From NCBI GenBank assembly GCA_037501455.1, contig CM074864.1, forward strand, positions 59,332,001 to 59,396,000: 64,000 bases of DNA, written 5' to 3'. The notes under the pieces were generated by a model. The model made no database searches. It was not told the origin of the DNA and saw only the letters and a program-made list of their open reading frames with translations. Made by a program: the position numbers and the translations under genes. Origin of the DNA: Lantana camara (Eukaryota > Streptophyta > Magnoliopsida > Lamiales > Verbenaceae). Shown piece by piece: positions 24,226 through 34,410 of this stretch (positions within the stretch are counted from its first letter, which is position 1; the number at the start of each line of letters is the position of its first letter).

Positions 24226-24564
24226 ATGGCAAGTTCAAATAGCTCAACTTTTACACGCAAAAGTTCTCTTAGATATAACAAGGAGAAATGCAGGGATTGC
24301 GATCAGTGGGCTACAATCAAGGTGGTCGATAAAGCAGATAATTCCAACAGGGGAAGATTATTTTATTGTTGCAATTTGCATGGCTTTTCTCAATGGTGTA
24401 ATCCAATAGAAGAGCCAGAGAACGATGAAGGTGAAGTCTCAAGCACGAGGACACCACTCATTCCTGAAGAAAGAGAACAAAATATTGTCAACAAGTTGAT
24501 AATAGTCAATTTGTTGTTTTTAGCAGTATTTTTATTGATTTGTATCTGGAAATCCATAATGTAA
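24226..24564 (+). CDS. GRF-type zinc finger protein with C-terminal membrane segment
   Basis: This is a 112-residue protein. A GRF zinc finger is seen at about residues 22-65: CRDCDQW, then NRGRLFYCCN and GFSQWCNP, with the ligands C-x2-C, C and C in the usual order. GRF fingers bind nucleic acid in other proteins. An acidic linker follows, then a hydrophobic segment (VNLLFLAVFLLICIW) at the C-terminus that should anchor it in a membrane. The frame is intact. The same gene is in unit 2 at 38440-38787. GRF plus membrane-anchor proteins of this size are common in plant transposons and host genomes; the role in transposition is unknown. Confidence 0.75.
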   Translation: MASSNSSTFTRKSSLRYNKEKCRDCDQWATIKVVDKADNSNRGRLFYCCNLHGFSQWCNPIEEPENDEGEVSSTRTPLIPEEREQNIVNKLIIVNLLFLAVFLLICIWKSIM

Positions 24565-24676
24565 CTTGTCTTAATGATTTGTATTTGGAAATTTATATTG
24601 TAATCATTTAAGTTACTAAATCGCTCAACTGATTTAATGAATCGACCAAGCGATTCCTTCGGCTAAATTTAATTTT

Positions 24677-26159
24677 GGCCACAAAAATTATTAAATCGCT
24701 CAAGCGACTTGATGAATCGCTCAGGCGATTCTTAGTCTAGGTCGCACTTATTATTGTTTTATATTAATTTGTTAGTCCCCTAGCATGTTTCTTTTGCGTA
24801 TGATATGAGCCCCATCGTGATTCTTCTCCGTGGGGTATGATGTATTGCAAACCTAAGTCATAATCCCAAACAAATCCTAACATCATTTTTGTTACCATGT
24901 AGAAAACGTTGTGATTGATACATTCAAATCAACCTTGGGCATAACCAATAATACAATGATCCCATTGCAAATTTGACTCAAGTCTCATAAGGTTGTTGGC
25001 CATTACAAACATCATGGATCTTGATTTTGGCCACAAAAATTATTAAATCGCTCACGCGACTTGATGAATCGCTCAGGCGATTCTTAGTCTAGGTCGCACT
25101 TATTATTGTTTTATATTAATTTGTTAGTCCCCTAGCATGTTTCTTTTGCGTATGATATGAGCCCCATCGTGATTCTTCTCCGTGGGGTATGATGTATTGC
25201 AAACCTAAGTCATAATCCCAAACAAATCCTAACATCATTTTTGTTACCATGTAGAAAACGTTGTGATTGATACATTCAAATCAACCTTGGGCATAACCAA
25301 TAATACAATGATCCCATTGCAAATTTGACTCAAGTCTCATAAGGTTGTTGGCCATTACAAACATCATGGATCTTGATTTTGGCCACAAAAATTATTAAAT
25401 CGCTCACGCGACTTGATGAATCGCTCAGGCGATTCTTAGTCTAGGTCGCACTTATTATTGTTTTATATTAATTTGTTAGTCCCCTAGCATGTTTCTTTTG
25501 CGTATGATATGAGCCCCATCGTGATTCTTCTCCGTGGGGTATGATGTATTGCAAACCTAAGTCATAATCCCAGACAAATCCTAACATCATCTTTATTACC
25601 ATGTAGAAAACGTTGTGATTGATACATTCAAATCAAGCTTGGGCATAACCAATAATACAATGATCCCATTGCAAATTTGATTCAAGTCTCATAAGGTTGT
25701 TGGCCATTACAAACATCATGGATCTTGATTTTGGCCACAAAAATTATTAAATCGCTCACGCGACTTGATGAATCGCTCAGGCGATTCTTAGTCTAGGTCG
25801 CACTTATTATTGTTTTATATTAATTTGTTAGTCCCCTAGCATGTTTCTTTTGCGTATGATATGAGCCCCATCGTGATTCTTCTCCATGGGGTATGATGTA
25901 TTGCAAACCTAAGTCATAATCCCAAACAAATCCTAACATCATCTTTTTTACCATGTAGAAAACGTTATGATTGATACATTCAAATCAAGCTTGGGCATAA
26001 CCAATAATACAATGATCCCATTGCAAATTTGATTCAAGTCTCATAAGGTTGTTGGTCATTACAAACATCATGGATCTTGATTTTGGCCACAAAAATTATT
26101 AAATCGCTCACGCGACTTGATGAATCGCTCAGACGATTCTTAGTCTAGGTCGCACTTAT
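24677..26159. repeat. 352-bp tandem repeat, 4.2 copies
   Basis: The word GGCCACAAAAATTATTAAAT starts at 24677, 25029, 25381, 25733 and 26085, an exact period of 352. The last copy stops after about 75 bases. Copies differ by only a few bases, so the amplification is recent. Each unit starts with a pair of AATCGC-type palindromes and contains GCCCCATC...GTGGGGT, a small inverted repeat. It lies between the GRF gene and the protease gene. Unit 2 has no equivalent. Confidence 0.93.
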
Positions 26160-26528
26160 AAATAATCAAATACTCAAAAATAATAATTAAAAAATAAATA
26201 AATATCACTCTTGTAATATACATGTGCGATAAGACGGCAAACATTGTGTACCTTATATTAAAATTTTTCTTTTTTGTCTGACAGTTATTTATATTTAATA
26301 TATATATCACCACATGAGTCAAACCGGTCACATCATTAATTAATTTGATAATAGTTATAAGCAAACTTTTAGCGAGAAAGAGGAAAAAGGTAAAAAGGAA
26401 AGGATTGTTCTCCTTCTTCTTCTTCTTCTAGTTCTTCATCTTCTCACAAGCAAAAAAAAACTAGGGTTTTCATCCATTTTCTCTCCCGTATTCAGAGTAT
26501 TATCACATTTTTCGATCAACCAAACAAG

Positions 26529-29500
26529 ATGTCATCAGCGGGAGCAAACCAAAGCCCCGTAAGGGAAGGAGAAGACACTATTGATCCCATGCAGATATCC
26601 CAAGAGGCCGAGTACAACGTAATGGTTCTTTGTTTTTCGTTTTCCGTTTTCGTTCTGGACTTGATACTATATTCTCTTATTTATATACTGTATTTTTGGT
26701 TGTTTATTTCGAAAGAATCTCTTAGTCGCTTAATCGATTGATTGAGTCGCGTACGCGATCAAAATGGTACCTTTTATATATTTCAAATCTTTTCTATTGA
26801 CAAACGGTATTTTGATACATCTCAGGAGTTCAGAGATGATGAACAAACCGGAGATGAAGAATCTGCAGAAGGGACCTTCTACATACGGGAAAATAGGAGT
26901 AAGCGAAGGCATTCGAACAATATGGGTATGACGGGGTTATTTGATGATGTAGAGGATGATGACGAGGAGTTACAGGTAGGATATGAAGAAGAGGTCACCC
27001 GGAGCATTGATTTTTCAAAATTCAACATGCGCCCTTTTTGGGAAAGGTACTTCTTCTCTTCAACTGTGAGGATCACAGTCCGGTCATCATGGGAGCGCCT
27101 TTCCCCAGTAAAAGAATTCCTTCAAGAGAACGAAATAAATTTCGAAGGAGTATTTAGAAAATATACCCAAGAGCTGCCTTCTGGTTGGAAGCGGTTTTCA
27201 GGCAGCCTCCTTCATTATCTTATGATGTACTCCCTACCCACCAAGAAAAAACATGAGTTGTGGGTCTTGATAGGATAAAAGCCAGTTAGGTTTGGCTTAA
27301 GGGAGTTTGCTCTTGTCATTGGGCTTTATTGTGGTGCTGGTAAGATGCCCGATAGAGCTGATGAGTTGAGTGTTATAAATAATGCCGAGAATTTTCTTAA
27401 GAGGATCCTCCAAAAGAAATGGAAATCAAAAGTGAAGGATACTGAATTGGAAAAGTTATTATTCAATAAAAAGATTGCGGTGGAAGATCGTTTGAAGATA
27501 GCCCATGTACTTTTTGTACAAAACATGTTGCTGGGTATTGAAAAGGGAAGAGTTGTAAATAGGGATCATCTTTGTTTTGCAAGTGACTTGGATTTTTTTT
27601 TATTCATATCCTTGGGGACTATTGTCATTCAATGCGACAATGGAATCAATAAAAAAAAGGGAAAAGGATATTGCTAAATGGCTGCCCCCTAGCGAAGATG
27701 ACTCTAAAGCGAAGACCTATCATGTTTCAGGTTTTCCATGGGCCTTGCAGGTGATTATGATCATCATGTTTCTCTGCAATTCAATTTTCTTATTCAGCTA
27801 AATCGTATACGCGATTTGATGAATCACTCACGCGATTTGTTGAATCGCTCAAGCGATTTGATGAATCGCCCACGCGATTTTAATGAAACAACATCTATAA
27901 TAAATCTTTTTTTTTTTCTGTTTGTTCCTTTTAGGCGTGGGCTTACGAAATGTGCCCAACGATAGCAAGTTCTTATGGGGGCGGCCTAGTACATGAAGAT
28001 TCCCACATGTCCAAACTACCACTCCCCAGGATGTTCAGATGGCTGCATAGTAGAGGGAACCCAATTGATATTGAAGAATTGCGGCAAAAGATAAATAACC
28101 GTGGACCTGAGGTTTGAACAAAATTTATATTATTTTCTTTGGCATGGATCACTGAATATCTTTAACATCTATTATTTTTTGATGTAACAGGATCAGGTAC
28201 GTCCATTTTTTGTTTCCCTCCAACAGTGAAAAGAATATAAGTTATATCAGGGACCTCACCATCACATCCAACTACAGCACCACCTGCAGCAGGAATTGAT
28301 TGGGGAACCGCACCCCCAACTGCCACAGCACCTGACACCCTACCCCCAAATACCACATCACCTGTCACATCACTATCACCTGCACCAGCTGCTGCAATGC
28401 AAATACCTTTTGAAATTCAACAGTTTATCCAGAAAGCGGAAGCTAATTCTGAATCTTTGAATGCAACTGTTGAGAAAATATGGCTGCATTTGGAGAAGGA
28501 AAAACAAGACCAAGCTGAAGCTAATTCTGAATATGTGAAGGCAACTGTTGAGAAAATATGGCAGCATTTGGAGAAGGAAAAAGAACACCAAGCAGTCCGT
28601 AGTGTAATGGTGCAGGAGGTTGAAGGGTCTAAACGTCAAAGACCAAAGAGAAATAAAAGAAGGTCCACATACCTCCTGTCGCCTTATACGCAGCAACTTA
28701 AGAGGATTTGCACAGCTAGAGCTAGAGTTAGAGCCAAGGCTAAAGAAGCAACACCGGCCTTAACGGCTCAGCCCCAACTGCCTCGTCGCAAACTGCAGAA
28801 ACCATCTCTCAATCTCACAACAGATGGTTATCTAAAATTACGGACAAATCTGGTTCTAGCTACTTATACAACTGGGTTCTTAGTGCAGGGCCGAAAGACC
28901 GAATTCCTGGATAAAGTCAGGATTTCGGCGCGGAATTCTTCCTAACCATCCTCAGAAATGGGAAATGGTTGATGTCCGAGGTAAACTTCCTATATAGTTT
29001 ATCTTAGTCAATACATGTATGATCCATGGTTGATCTTTATTGTTTTTATTTTGGTTCACTCGTTGCAGCATTTGGAAGAGTGTTTGGCCAATATAAGGCT
29101 TAAACAAAAAAGGCGCCCAGATCAATATGCTCATGATTGTTTGGTCCTCGATGAGACTTTCTTCCAACATCTTAAATCAAATTATTATCTATCAAGGGGT
29201 CTCATTACAGAGGAAGATTCGATTTGTGTTGGTGAAGATGGCAATATCATTATTACAAAAAAGGCAAATACTGCTGCCAATGCTCCGAGGGGTGCCAAAG
29301 CTGGAGTTAGGGTTGGTGCCAAGAGTGCCAAGGGTGCGAGGCCTGTGAATGAACCCAAAGAAGATATCCGGACTGCCTCGCATTCATTTGATGTGATGCG
29401 AAGGATCTGGAATAATCCCATCAAATGGAAGGAGGACACTGTTCTGCCGTATACAACTGGTTCTCTACCATTTTTGCATGGCCGTGCATGGGAAGGAGCT

Positions 29501-29982
29501 AATAAATTTTAGGGCATAGTCAACTCAGGAAATTCCCATTGGGTGGCAGTCGAGATTTTGCCCCAAGAGGGAGTTATCAAAGTTTACGACAGCGGTGGTG
29601 GTTCCCTTGACCACAAGAATTACCAAATTGCTTTGAACCATCTGTGTGTTTTTTTTCCCAAATTGTTGGCCCACACAGGAAAGTTCAGGCATTTAGGTGA
29701 CAGCCTCAACCACGTGTGGAAGCTGCAACTTGCTCCGTGTCCAAAAAATAAACGAAGGTACATTTAAAATTTACTAACTTAAAAAAATTTTATTATATTT
29801 TTATTTAATTTCTATTATTATTTTTTTTTTTCAGTGGCGATTGTGGACTCTATTCCTTATATTACATTGAGCTTCTCATGCGTGGGGAACCACTGGATAT
29901 TCTGGATGACAATAATACCTCTTTTTTAAGGTTACGTTTAGCATCCGAAATATTTTTTGGAGTTGATAAATACAATATTTAA
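26529..29982 (+). pseudogene. DUF1985 + Ulp1-like (C48) cysteine protease gene, unit 1, damaged
   Basis: Exons inferred by comparison with unit 2: 26529-26618, 26826 to about 27750, 27937-28111, about 28191-28978, 29068-29757 and 29835-29982. The N-terminal third is a DUF1985 region (FSGSLLHYLMMYSLPT to SGFPWALQ and CPTIASS). A Thr/Pro-rich linker, a duplicated 35-residue helical repeat and a basic stretch (RPKRNKRRSTYLLSPYT) follow. The Ulp1 domain has H in GNSHWVAVE, D in KVYDS and C in SGDCGLY. Ulp1 proteases cleave SUMO-like conjugates. Lesions: TAA at 27276-27278, an extra T in a T9 run near 27600, a disrupted linker near 28200-28250, a frameshift before 28945 and TAG at about 29510. The usual Gln upstream of the Cys is not evident. 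Element context matches Kaonashi MULEs. Confidence 0.85.
27795..27885. repeat. Four palindromic motifs in a protease-gene intron
   Basis: Four consecutive motifs of the form AATC-N8-GATT lie within one intron, spaced about 22-24 bases and linked by TGATGAATCGC-like joins. Another pair sits in intron 1 near 26725-26760. The motifs avoid exons. Confidence 0.85.
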
Positions 29983-30044
29983 GTTCCACATCTAGTTATT
30001 TATTTGATTTAAATATTTATTAGATTTATTTTTACGCTAAAAAT

Positions 30045-30330
30045 GTAATGAATCGCGCGCGCGATTCATCTACATGTAGTTATTTATTTGATTTAAATAT
30101 TTATTTGATTTATTTTTACATGTAGCCCTAATTTTTTTCCTATCAAATGTACAATTCCCTAATAAATCGCGCAAGCGATTTAATTAATCGCTCGCGCGAT
30201 TCTTCATCTACTTCTAGTTATTTATTTTATTTAAATCGTATTTATTTATTTTCAGTAATCATTTAATCGTAATAATTAAATCGCTTGAGCGATTAAATCT
30301 ATCGCGTGAGAGATTTAATGAATCGCGCAA
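30045..30330. repeat. Motif clusters 3' of the protease gene
   Basis: Palindromes of the GC-core type occur near 30047-30066, 30163-30213 and 30276-30325, interspersed with TTATTTATTTGATTTAAAT phrases that repeat with the clusters. No gene is seen between 29983 and 30503. Confidence 0.8.
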
Positions 30331-30503
30331 ATGGGATTATTTATTTTTTTAATTTAATGCATGTAGCCCTAAATTTTTCTATAAAAACTCCAATTACCAG
30401 TCACACCTTCCTTCAGCAAAACCCTAGCCGCTTTCTCTCTCCCCTTCTTTTCTTCTTCTTCTTCAACAGAGGCAGACGAACGCGAAAGCAAACCACCAGT
30501 TTC

Positions 30504-30593
30504 GGAGTTGAGCTTGGAGATGAAATATCGAGGATTGGGCTTCATGAATGATCTTAATACAATCCTCGATATTTCAACTTCAAGCTCCACTCC
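30504..30593 (+). ncRNA. miRNA-precursor-like foldback A, unit 1
   Basis: The left arm 30504-30537 (GGAGTTGAGCTTGGAGATG...) pairs with the right arm 30560-30593 over 34 bases with two or three mismatches, some of them G-U, around a loop of about 22 bases. Related foldbacks occur at 30671-30800, 53011-53117 and 53273-53381. Size and pairing resemble a plant miRNA hairpin. Whether it is processed is unknown. Confidence 0.5.
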
Positions 30594-30670
30594 TGTTCTG
30601 GCTCAAACGCTACTTCAATCAAATACGGCCCATTAAAGATGTGCAGAAGACGTAAACAAATCACCGTTTT

Positions 30671-30800
30671 GGAGCTTGGAGTTCTAGAGTTTAAGGATTG
30701 GGGTTCATGAAGCTCAATAAGTACCTTACTGTTGTATTAACAGTTGTACATTGCTCTTCATAAGCCCAATCCTTAGATGCTCGACTTCAAGCCCCACTCC
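30671..30800 (+). ncRNA. Foldback B, unit 1
   Basis: The left arm 30671-30712 (GGAGCTTGGAGTTCTAG...) pairs with 30757-30800 (...GACTTCAAGCCCC) around a loop of about 45 bases. It is more degenerate than foldback A but has the same core words AAGGATTGGG and TTCATGAAG. Confidence 0.4.
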
Positions 30801-31019
30801 TGTGGTCTGGGTCAACTTCAAATACGTGATGGTGATGCTGATATAGTGTATCTATCTATATATCTAATAATCTATAGCAGCAAAAAGAAAAAAAAAATGT
30901 TGAAATTTGTATTTACATGTATAATTTACAGAAAAAAATTAAAATGTTGAAATTTGTATTTATGTGTTTATGATTTGAATTAATTTAGAAATAATTGAAT
31001 GCATATATCCCAATTATTT

Positions 31020-31520
31020 AATAAATCGCGCAAGCGATTTAATGAATCGCGCGAGCGATTCTTCATACACACCTAGTTTTTTATTTGTTTGAAATATTTA
31101 TTTGATTTATTTTTTACCCTAAACCCTAAAAATTTGATATAGTCGAATGCATCTGCAAACTACGAACCGAATAATATTGAATGCATGTAGACCTAATTTC
31201 AACCCTATAAAATTTACAATTCCCTAATAAATCGCGCAAGCGATTTAATTAATCGCTCACGCGATTCTTCATCAACATCTAGTCATTTATTTTATTTAAA
31301 TATTATTTATTTATTTTCTTTATTTAATCGCGCAAGCGATTTACTTGCGATTCATTAGTTAATCTCGCGCGTGATTCATTCTTGCTCTAAATATTAGCTA
31401 GTATAAATAATTTATTGTATTTTCATTGGATCGCGCACTCGATTTGGTTAATCGCTCACGCGATTCTTCACGCGATTAAATGTATCGCTCACTCGATTTG
31501 ATGAATCGCTCACGCGATTT
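31020..31520. repeat. Motif clusters between foldbacks and minus-strand gene
   Basis: Palindrome clusters at about 31022-31060, 31225-31270, 31325-31370 and 31430-31520. The last has six half- or full motifs in 90 bases. Telomere-like CCCTAAACCCTAAA occurs at about 31117. No gene is seen. Confidence 0.8.
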
Positions 31521-31662
31521 AATGAAGAATACTACAACCATTAAAACTGTAAAATACAGCATACTAAATCTATAAAAACAGAACAACATTCAGTCTGCTT
31601 TCATTACAAAACCAGTAAAATACATTACAATCAAACTGAATATTTTATGGGGGAGGAGGAAA

Positions 31663-32297
31663 CTAATTAACCTCCTCCGGATCATATTGAGGGATATTGG
31701 AATTAACACTCCCCTCAGAGGACTCAAGGTAAACCACGTCGTCAAAGGACTCGGGGTCTGAGTCCCTATCACTTATGTGGAAAGCGTGGAGGTGCTCCTC
31801 TTCGCCCTCCAAAAGGTGTGCCTGCCGCACTTTGAAGATATACCTAAGGTCGTCGTAATAACGACATCCAAATGCCCTGGCGTCCAAATCCCGCTGAATA
31901 ACCTATGCAATATTAAACATTGAAAAATGAACAAACAAAGATTAAAAAAAAAAAAAAAGGGACACTGATGAATTCGACTTACCTCAATGGTATTCACACC
32001 ATAATATTCTAGGGGATCAATTTAGGCACTAATACGATTAGCAGCCATTTTAACTCCAGGACAAGCCAATAATCTACGGAATTCGTAAAATTTTATCCGC
32101 AGTCCTTTCACTGCTGCTACAACATCTAGTGCCCAGAATCTGGTTTTGAATCGCTGAGTCAAATCACGCGACACATTAAATAGCACTGTGTCGAAGACTT
32201 CTAGCCTATCGATTTCGTTGTCTCCGGTATATATCCGAAGACGTTCAACCATGTACTCTTCCACCCATGCCAGAATAGGTCTTGGAGGGTTATTCAT
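31663..32297 (-). pseudogene. Two-exon gene of unknown function, unit 1 copy
   Basis: Exon 1 is 32297-31983 and exon 2 is 31902-31663, with GT-AG splice ends. The product of about 180 residues starts MNNPPRPILAW, has a conserved core VERLR...LEVFDT...RDLTQRF, and a second part with GCRYYDDLRYIFKVRQAHL followed by an acidic His-containing tail (LEGEEEHLHA). I do not recognise the family. Two diverged copies exist in unit 2, which supports it as a real coding gene. An in-frame TAA near 32017 in exon 1 replaces a sense codon seen in the second unit-2 copy, so this copy is probably broken. Confidence 0.6.
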
Positions 32298-32609
32298 GAC
32301 TTTATTTGTCAAGGATTGAGATATGGGAGAGAGAAAGAGAAGCAAGGCTTCTTGCAGGTGATGAAAATTTTGTAGAAATCTGAGCACAGAGCAAAATTGA
32401 GGATACTAATAAAGGTGATTGGGCCTTAAACCAACAGTCGCACCCCTTCCTTGGTCGCATTGTAAAGGTGACGGTCAAAATTCTGGGAAAGAGTGCAGAC
32501 ATCTTTTCATTAAATTCAAGCATCTCATCGAAAACATCTGTCAGACGCGGGAAGAAGACAATGGACATCTATTCATTTTTATTCAGTTAAATCGAAATAT
32601 TTATTTTTA

Positions 32610-33020
32610 TTATATAATCGCACACGCGATTTAATTAATCGCCCACGTGATTCTCCAAAAAAATCGAAATATTAATTTTTTTAATTGAATCGCTCACTTG
32701 ATTTGACGAATCGCGCACTAGATTCATCAGCTAACTATAATTTAATCAGATAAATAGAAATATTTATTTTTATTATTTAATCGCTCACGTGATTTAATGA
32801 ATCGCACACGCGATTCTGTAAAAAAATCGAAATATTAATTTTTCCTAATTTAATCGCTCACTTGATTTGATGAATCGCGCACGAAATTCTTCAGCTATAT
32901 CAAATTATTTATGTTTTAATTGAATCGCGCACTTGATTTGATGAATCGCGTACAGGATTCTTCAGCTAAATAGAATTATTTATTTTTTTAATGAATAGCT
33001 GAATCGATTTAACGAATCAC
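32610..33020. repeat. Motif cluster upstream of the minus-strand gene
   Basis: About ten motifs of the AATC-N8-GATT type in pairs. A hybrid, AATCGCGCACTAGATT at about 32710, has a GC-type left half and a CTAG-type right half. More motifs lie near 33385-33475. Confidence 0.85.
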
Positions 33021-33277
33021 GCGCTTGATTTGATGAATCCAATTCTTTATTTATTTATTCCTCAACAACCAACCGTCATATTATTGAATGAATTGTAATT
33101 TAATTGAATGCATGTACACCTAATTCTTTCTATAAATATTCCAATTATCACTTGTCATCCTCACACCTTACTTTAAATACATGCAACCCTAATTCTTTCT
33201 TTAAATAGTCCAATTACGAAGCTCATCCTCACAACATATCTCGTATGGTAGATTATTTTTATTGATTTATATGTGTT

Positions 33278-33364
33278 TTAGCTCTCACGGATCTGTGCAT
33301 TCCCAATATGTCCGTTCAATGGGCAGACTTGAGAGAGTCTATGCACAGGTCGGTGAGAGCTATA
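33278..33364 (+). ncRNA. Foldback C, unit 1
   Basis: TTAGCTCTCACGGATCTGTG at 33278 pairs with the segment 33341-33364 (ATGCACAGGTCGGTGAGAGC and following bases), giving about 23 pairs with two small mismatches around a loop of about 40 bases. It is miRNA-hairpin-like in shape; expression is unknown. Confidence 0.4.
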
Positions 33365-33601
33365 GCACACTTAAATGAATCTAATCACAACACGCGATTC
33401 ATTGAATTTAGTGATAAAAAGATTTTTTCAATAACTTGAATCGCATGCTCGATTAATGGAATCGCGCACTCGAATTTACTCAAGAAGCTGATCTACATTG
33501 TAAGTTCTGTTAAATAATAGATTACAACCTGATTTTGTCGGTTCAATTTCAATTTTTGCAACTTTCTTCCTCTATGTGTTATTGCTGTCTTCAAACTCGA
33601 A

Positions 33602-33679
33602 TAAATAATACAGTTGATATTGATGATTCGGTGTTATGATACAAACATCGAACGATCAATACCACCATTATTATTTAAA
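33602..33679 (+). ncRNA. Foldback D, unit 1 (conserved in unit 2)
   Basis: TAAATAATACAG and GATATTGATGATTCGGTGTT pair with the right arm ending ATTATTTAAAG at 33679, around a short loop near 33637-33643. The same foldback is at 54325-54402 near the right end of unit 2, with paired differences. Confidence 0.5.
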
Positions 33680-33999
33680 GTTTGACAAGATCAATAAAAA
33701 TGCTTTCCAAAGCAGCGGCGACGGCTACAAGAAGAGAAAGGAAATATATTCAGATGAGGCGAACAAAGAGAGACAGATCTGGGGGATGTCGGCGAAGAAA
33801 ATCGACGGGTTAAGAGAGGAAGAGGAAAGGAAGGAAAAATGTTAGATTTAGGGTTTTTGATTTTGTTATAACTTATAAATTTATTTTATTTGCCAAAGGG
33901 CCCCTAAAGTTTCTTCATTTTACAAAATTAGTTAATTGCAACTTGATTAGTATGTAAAGATGCCACGTCGGAAAATATTGGGGAAAGAAAAAGGGAAAA

Positions 34000-34060
34000 G
34001 AAATTGAGGGTTATATCCCTAAAAAAAGACTTGTGCGTCCCTTGGGGGGGGGGGGGAGTT
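34000..34060. repeat. Head-to-tail junction of the two MULE units with poly-G
   Basis: The right terminal repeat of unit 1 (GGGTTATATCCCTAAAAAAA, GACTTGTGCGTCCCTTGGGG) runs into a G-run of about 13 bases at 34045-34057. AGTTCATTAAATGA and then CCCCCACAAGTC, the left terminal repeat of unit 2, follow. No host DNA and no target duplication is seen between them. Confidence 0.8.
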
Positions 34061-34410
34061 CATTAAATGACCCCCACAAGTCTTTTTTTCGTTATGTAAC
34101 CCATAGTTTCTAAAGAATTAGGTATATGACCCTCCACTTCATTAAGGTGTAATTAGGCCTTAGTTAATTACTCAGCCTAATCAAATCATTGCCACGTCAT
34201 TTTTTTGGAGCTTCTTTTTTACCCCAGTATTTACACAAAATTAGAATCTGACCCAAAAGCACATTCAACCTAATTCCTCTCCTCTCTCCTGGCTCTGCGA
34301 CGAAAAACCCAAACCCCAATTTTTCTGTAATTTCTTCTCCGATCTGTGCTGTTCGTTTGATTATTCGAAGAACCCTAAAGTATCAACACCTCTATCTGAT
34401 TACACGGACA

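Larger units (their letters stand above)
19373..34045 (+). mobile_element. MULE unit 1 (GC-core motif, intact transposase)
   Basis: The unit runs from the left terminal repeat to its own right terminal repeat, GACTTGTGCGTCCCTTGGGG, ending near 34045. Components: transposase, long inverted repeat, GRF gene, 352-bp tandem repeats, DUF1985-Ulp1 gene, foldbacks and a minus-strand gene. Non-coding parts are packed with AATCGC-N4-GCGATT palindromes. Confidence 0.85.

Noticed and set aside
30306..30551. ORFs around foldback A in unit 1
   Set aside because: The frame is not kept in the related sequence at 53122-53328; the conserved feature is the hairpin.
23440..33475. Repeated short palindromes resembling a CRISPR array
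   Set aside because: Spacing is irregular, spacers are not unique, and the genome is a plant. They fit transposon subterminal or regulatory motifs.
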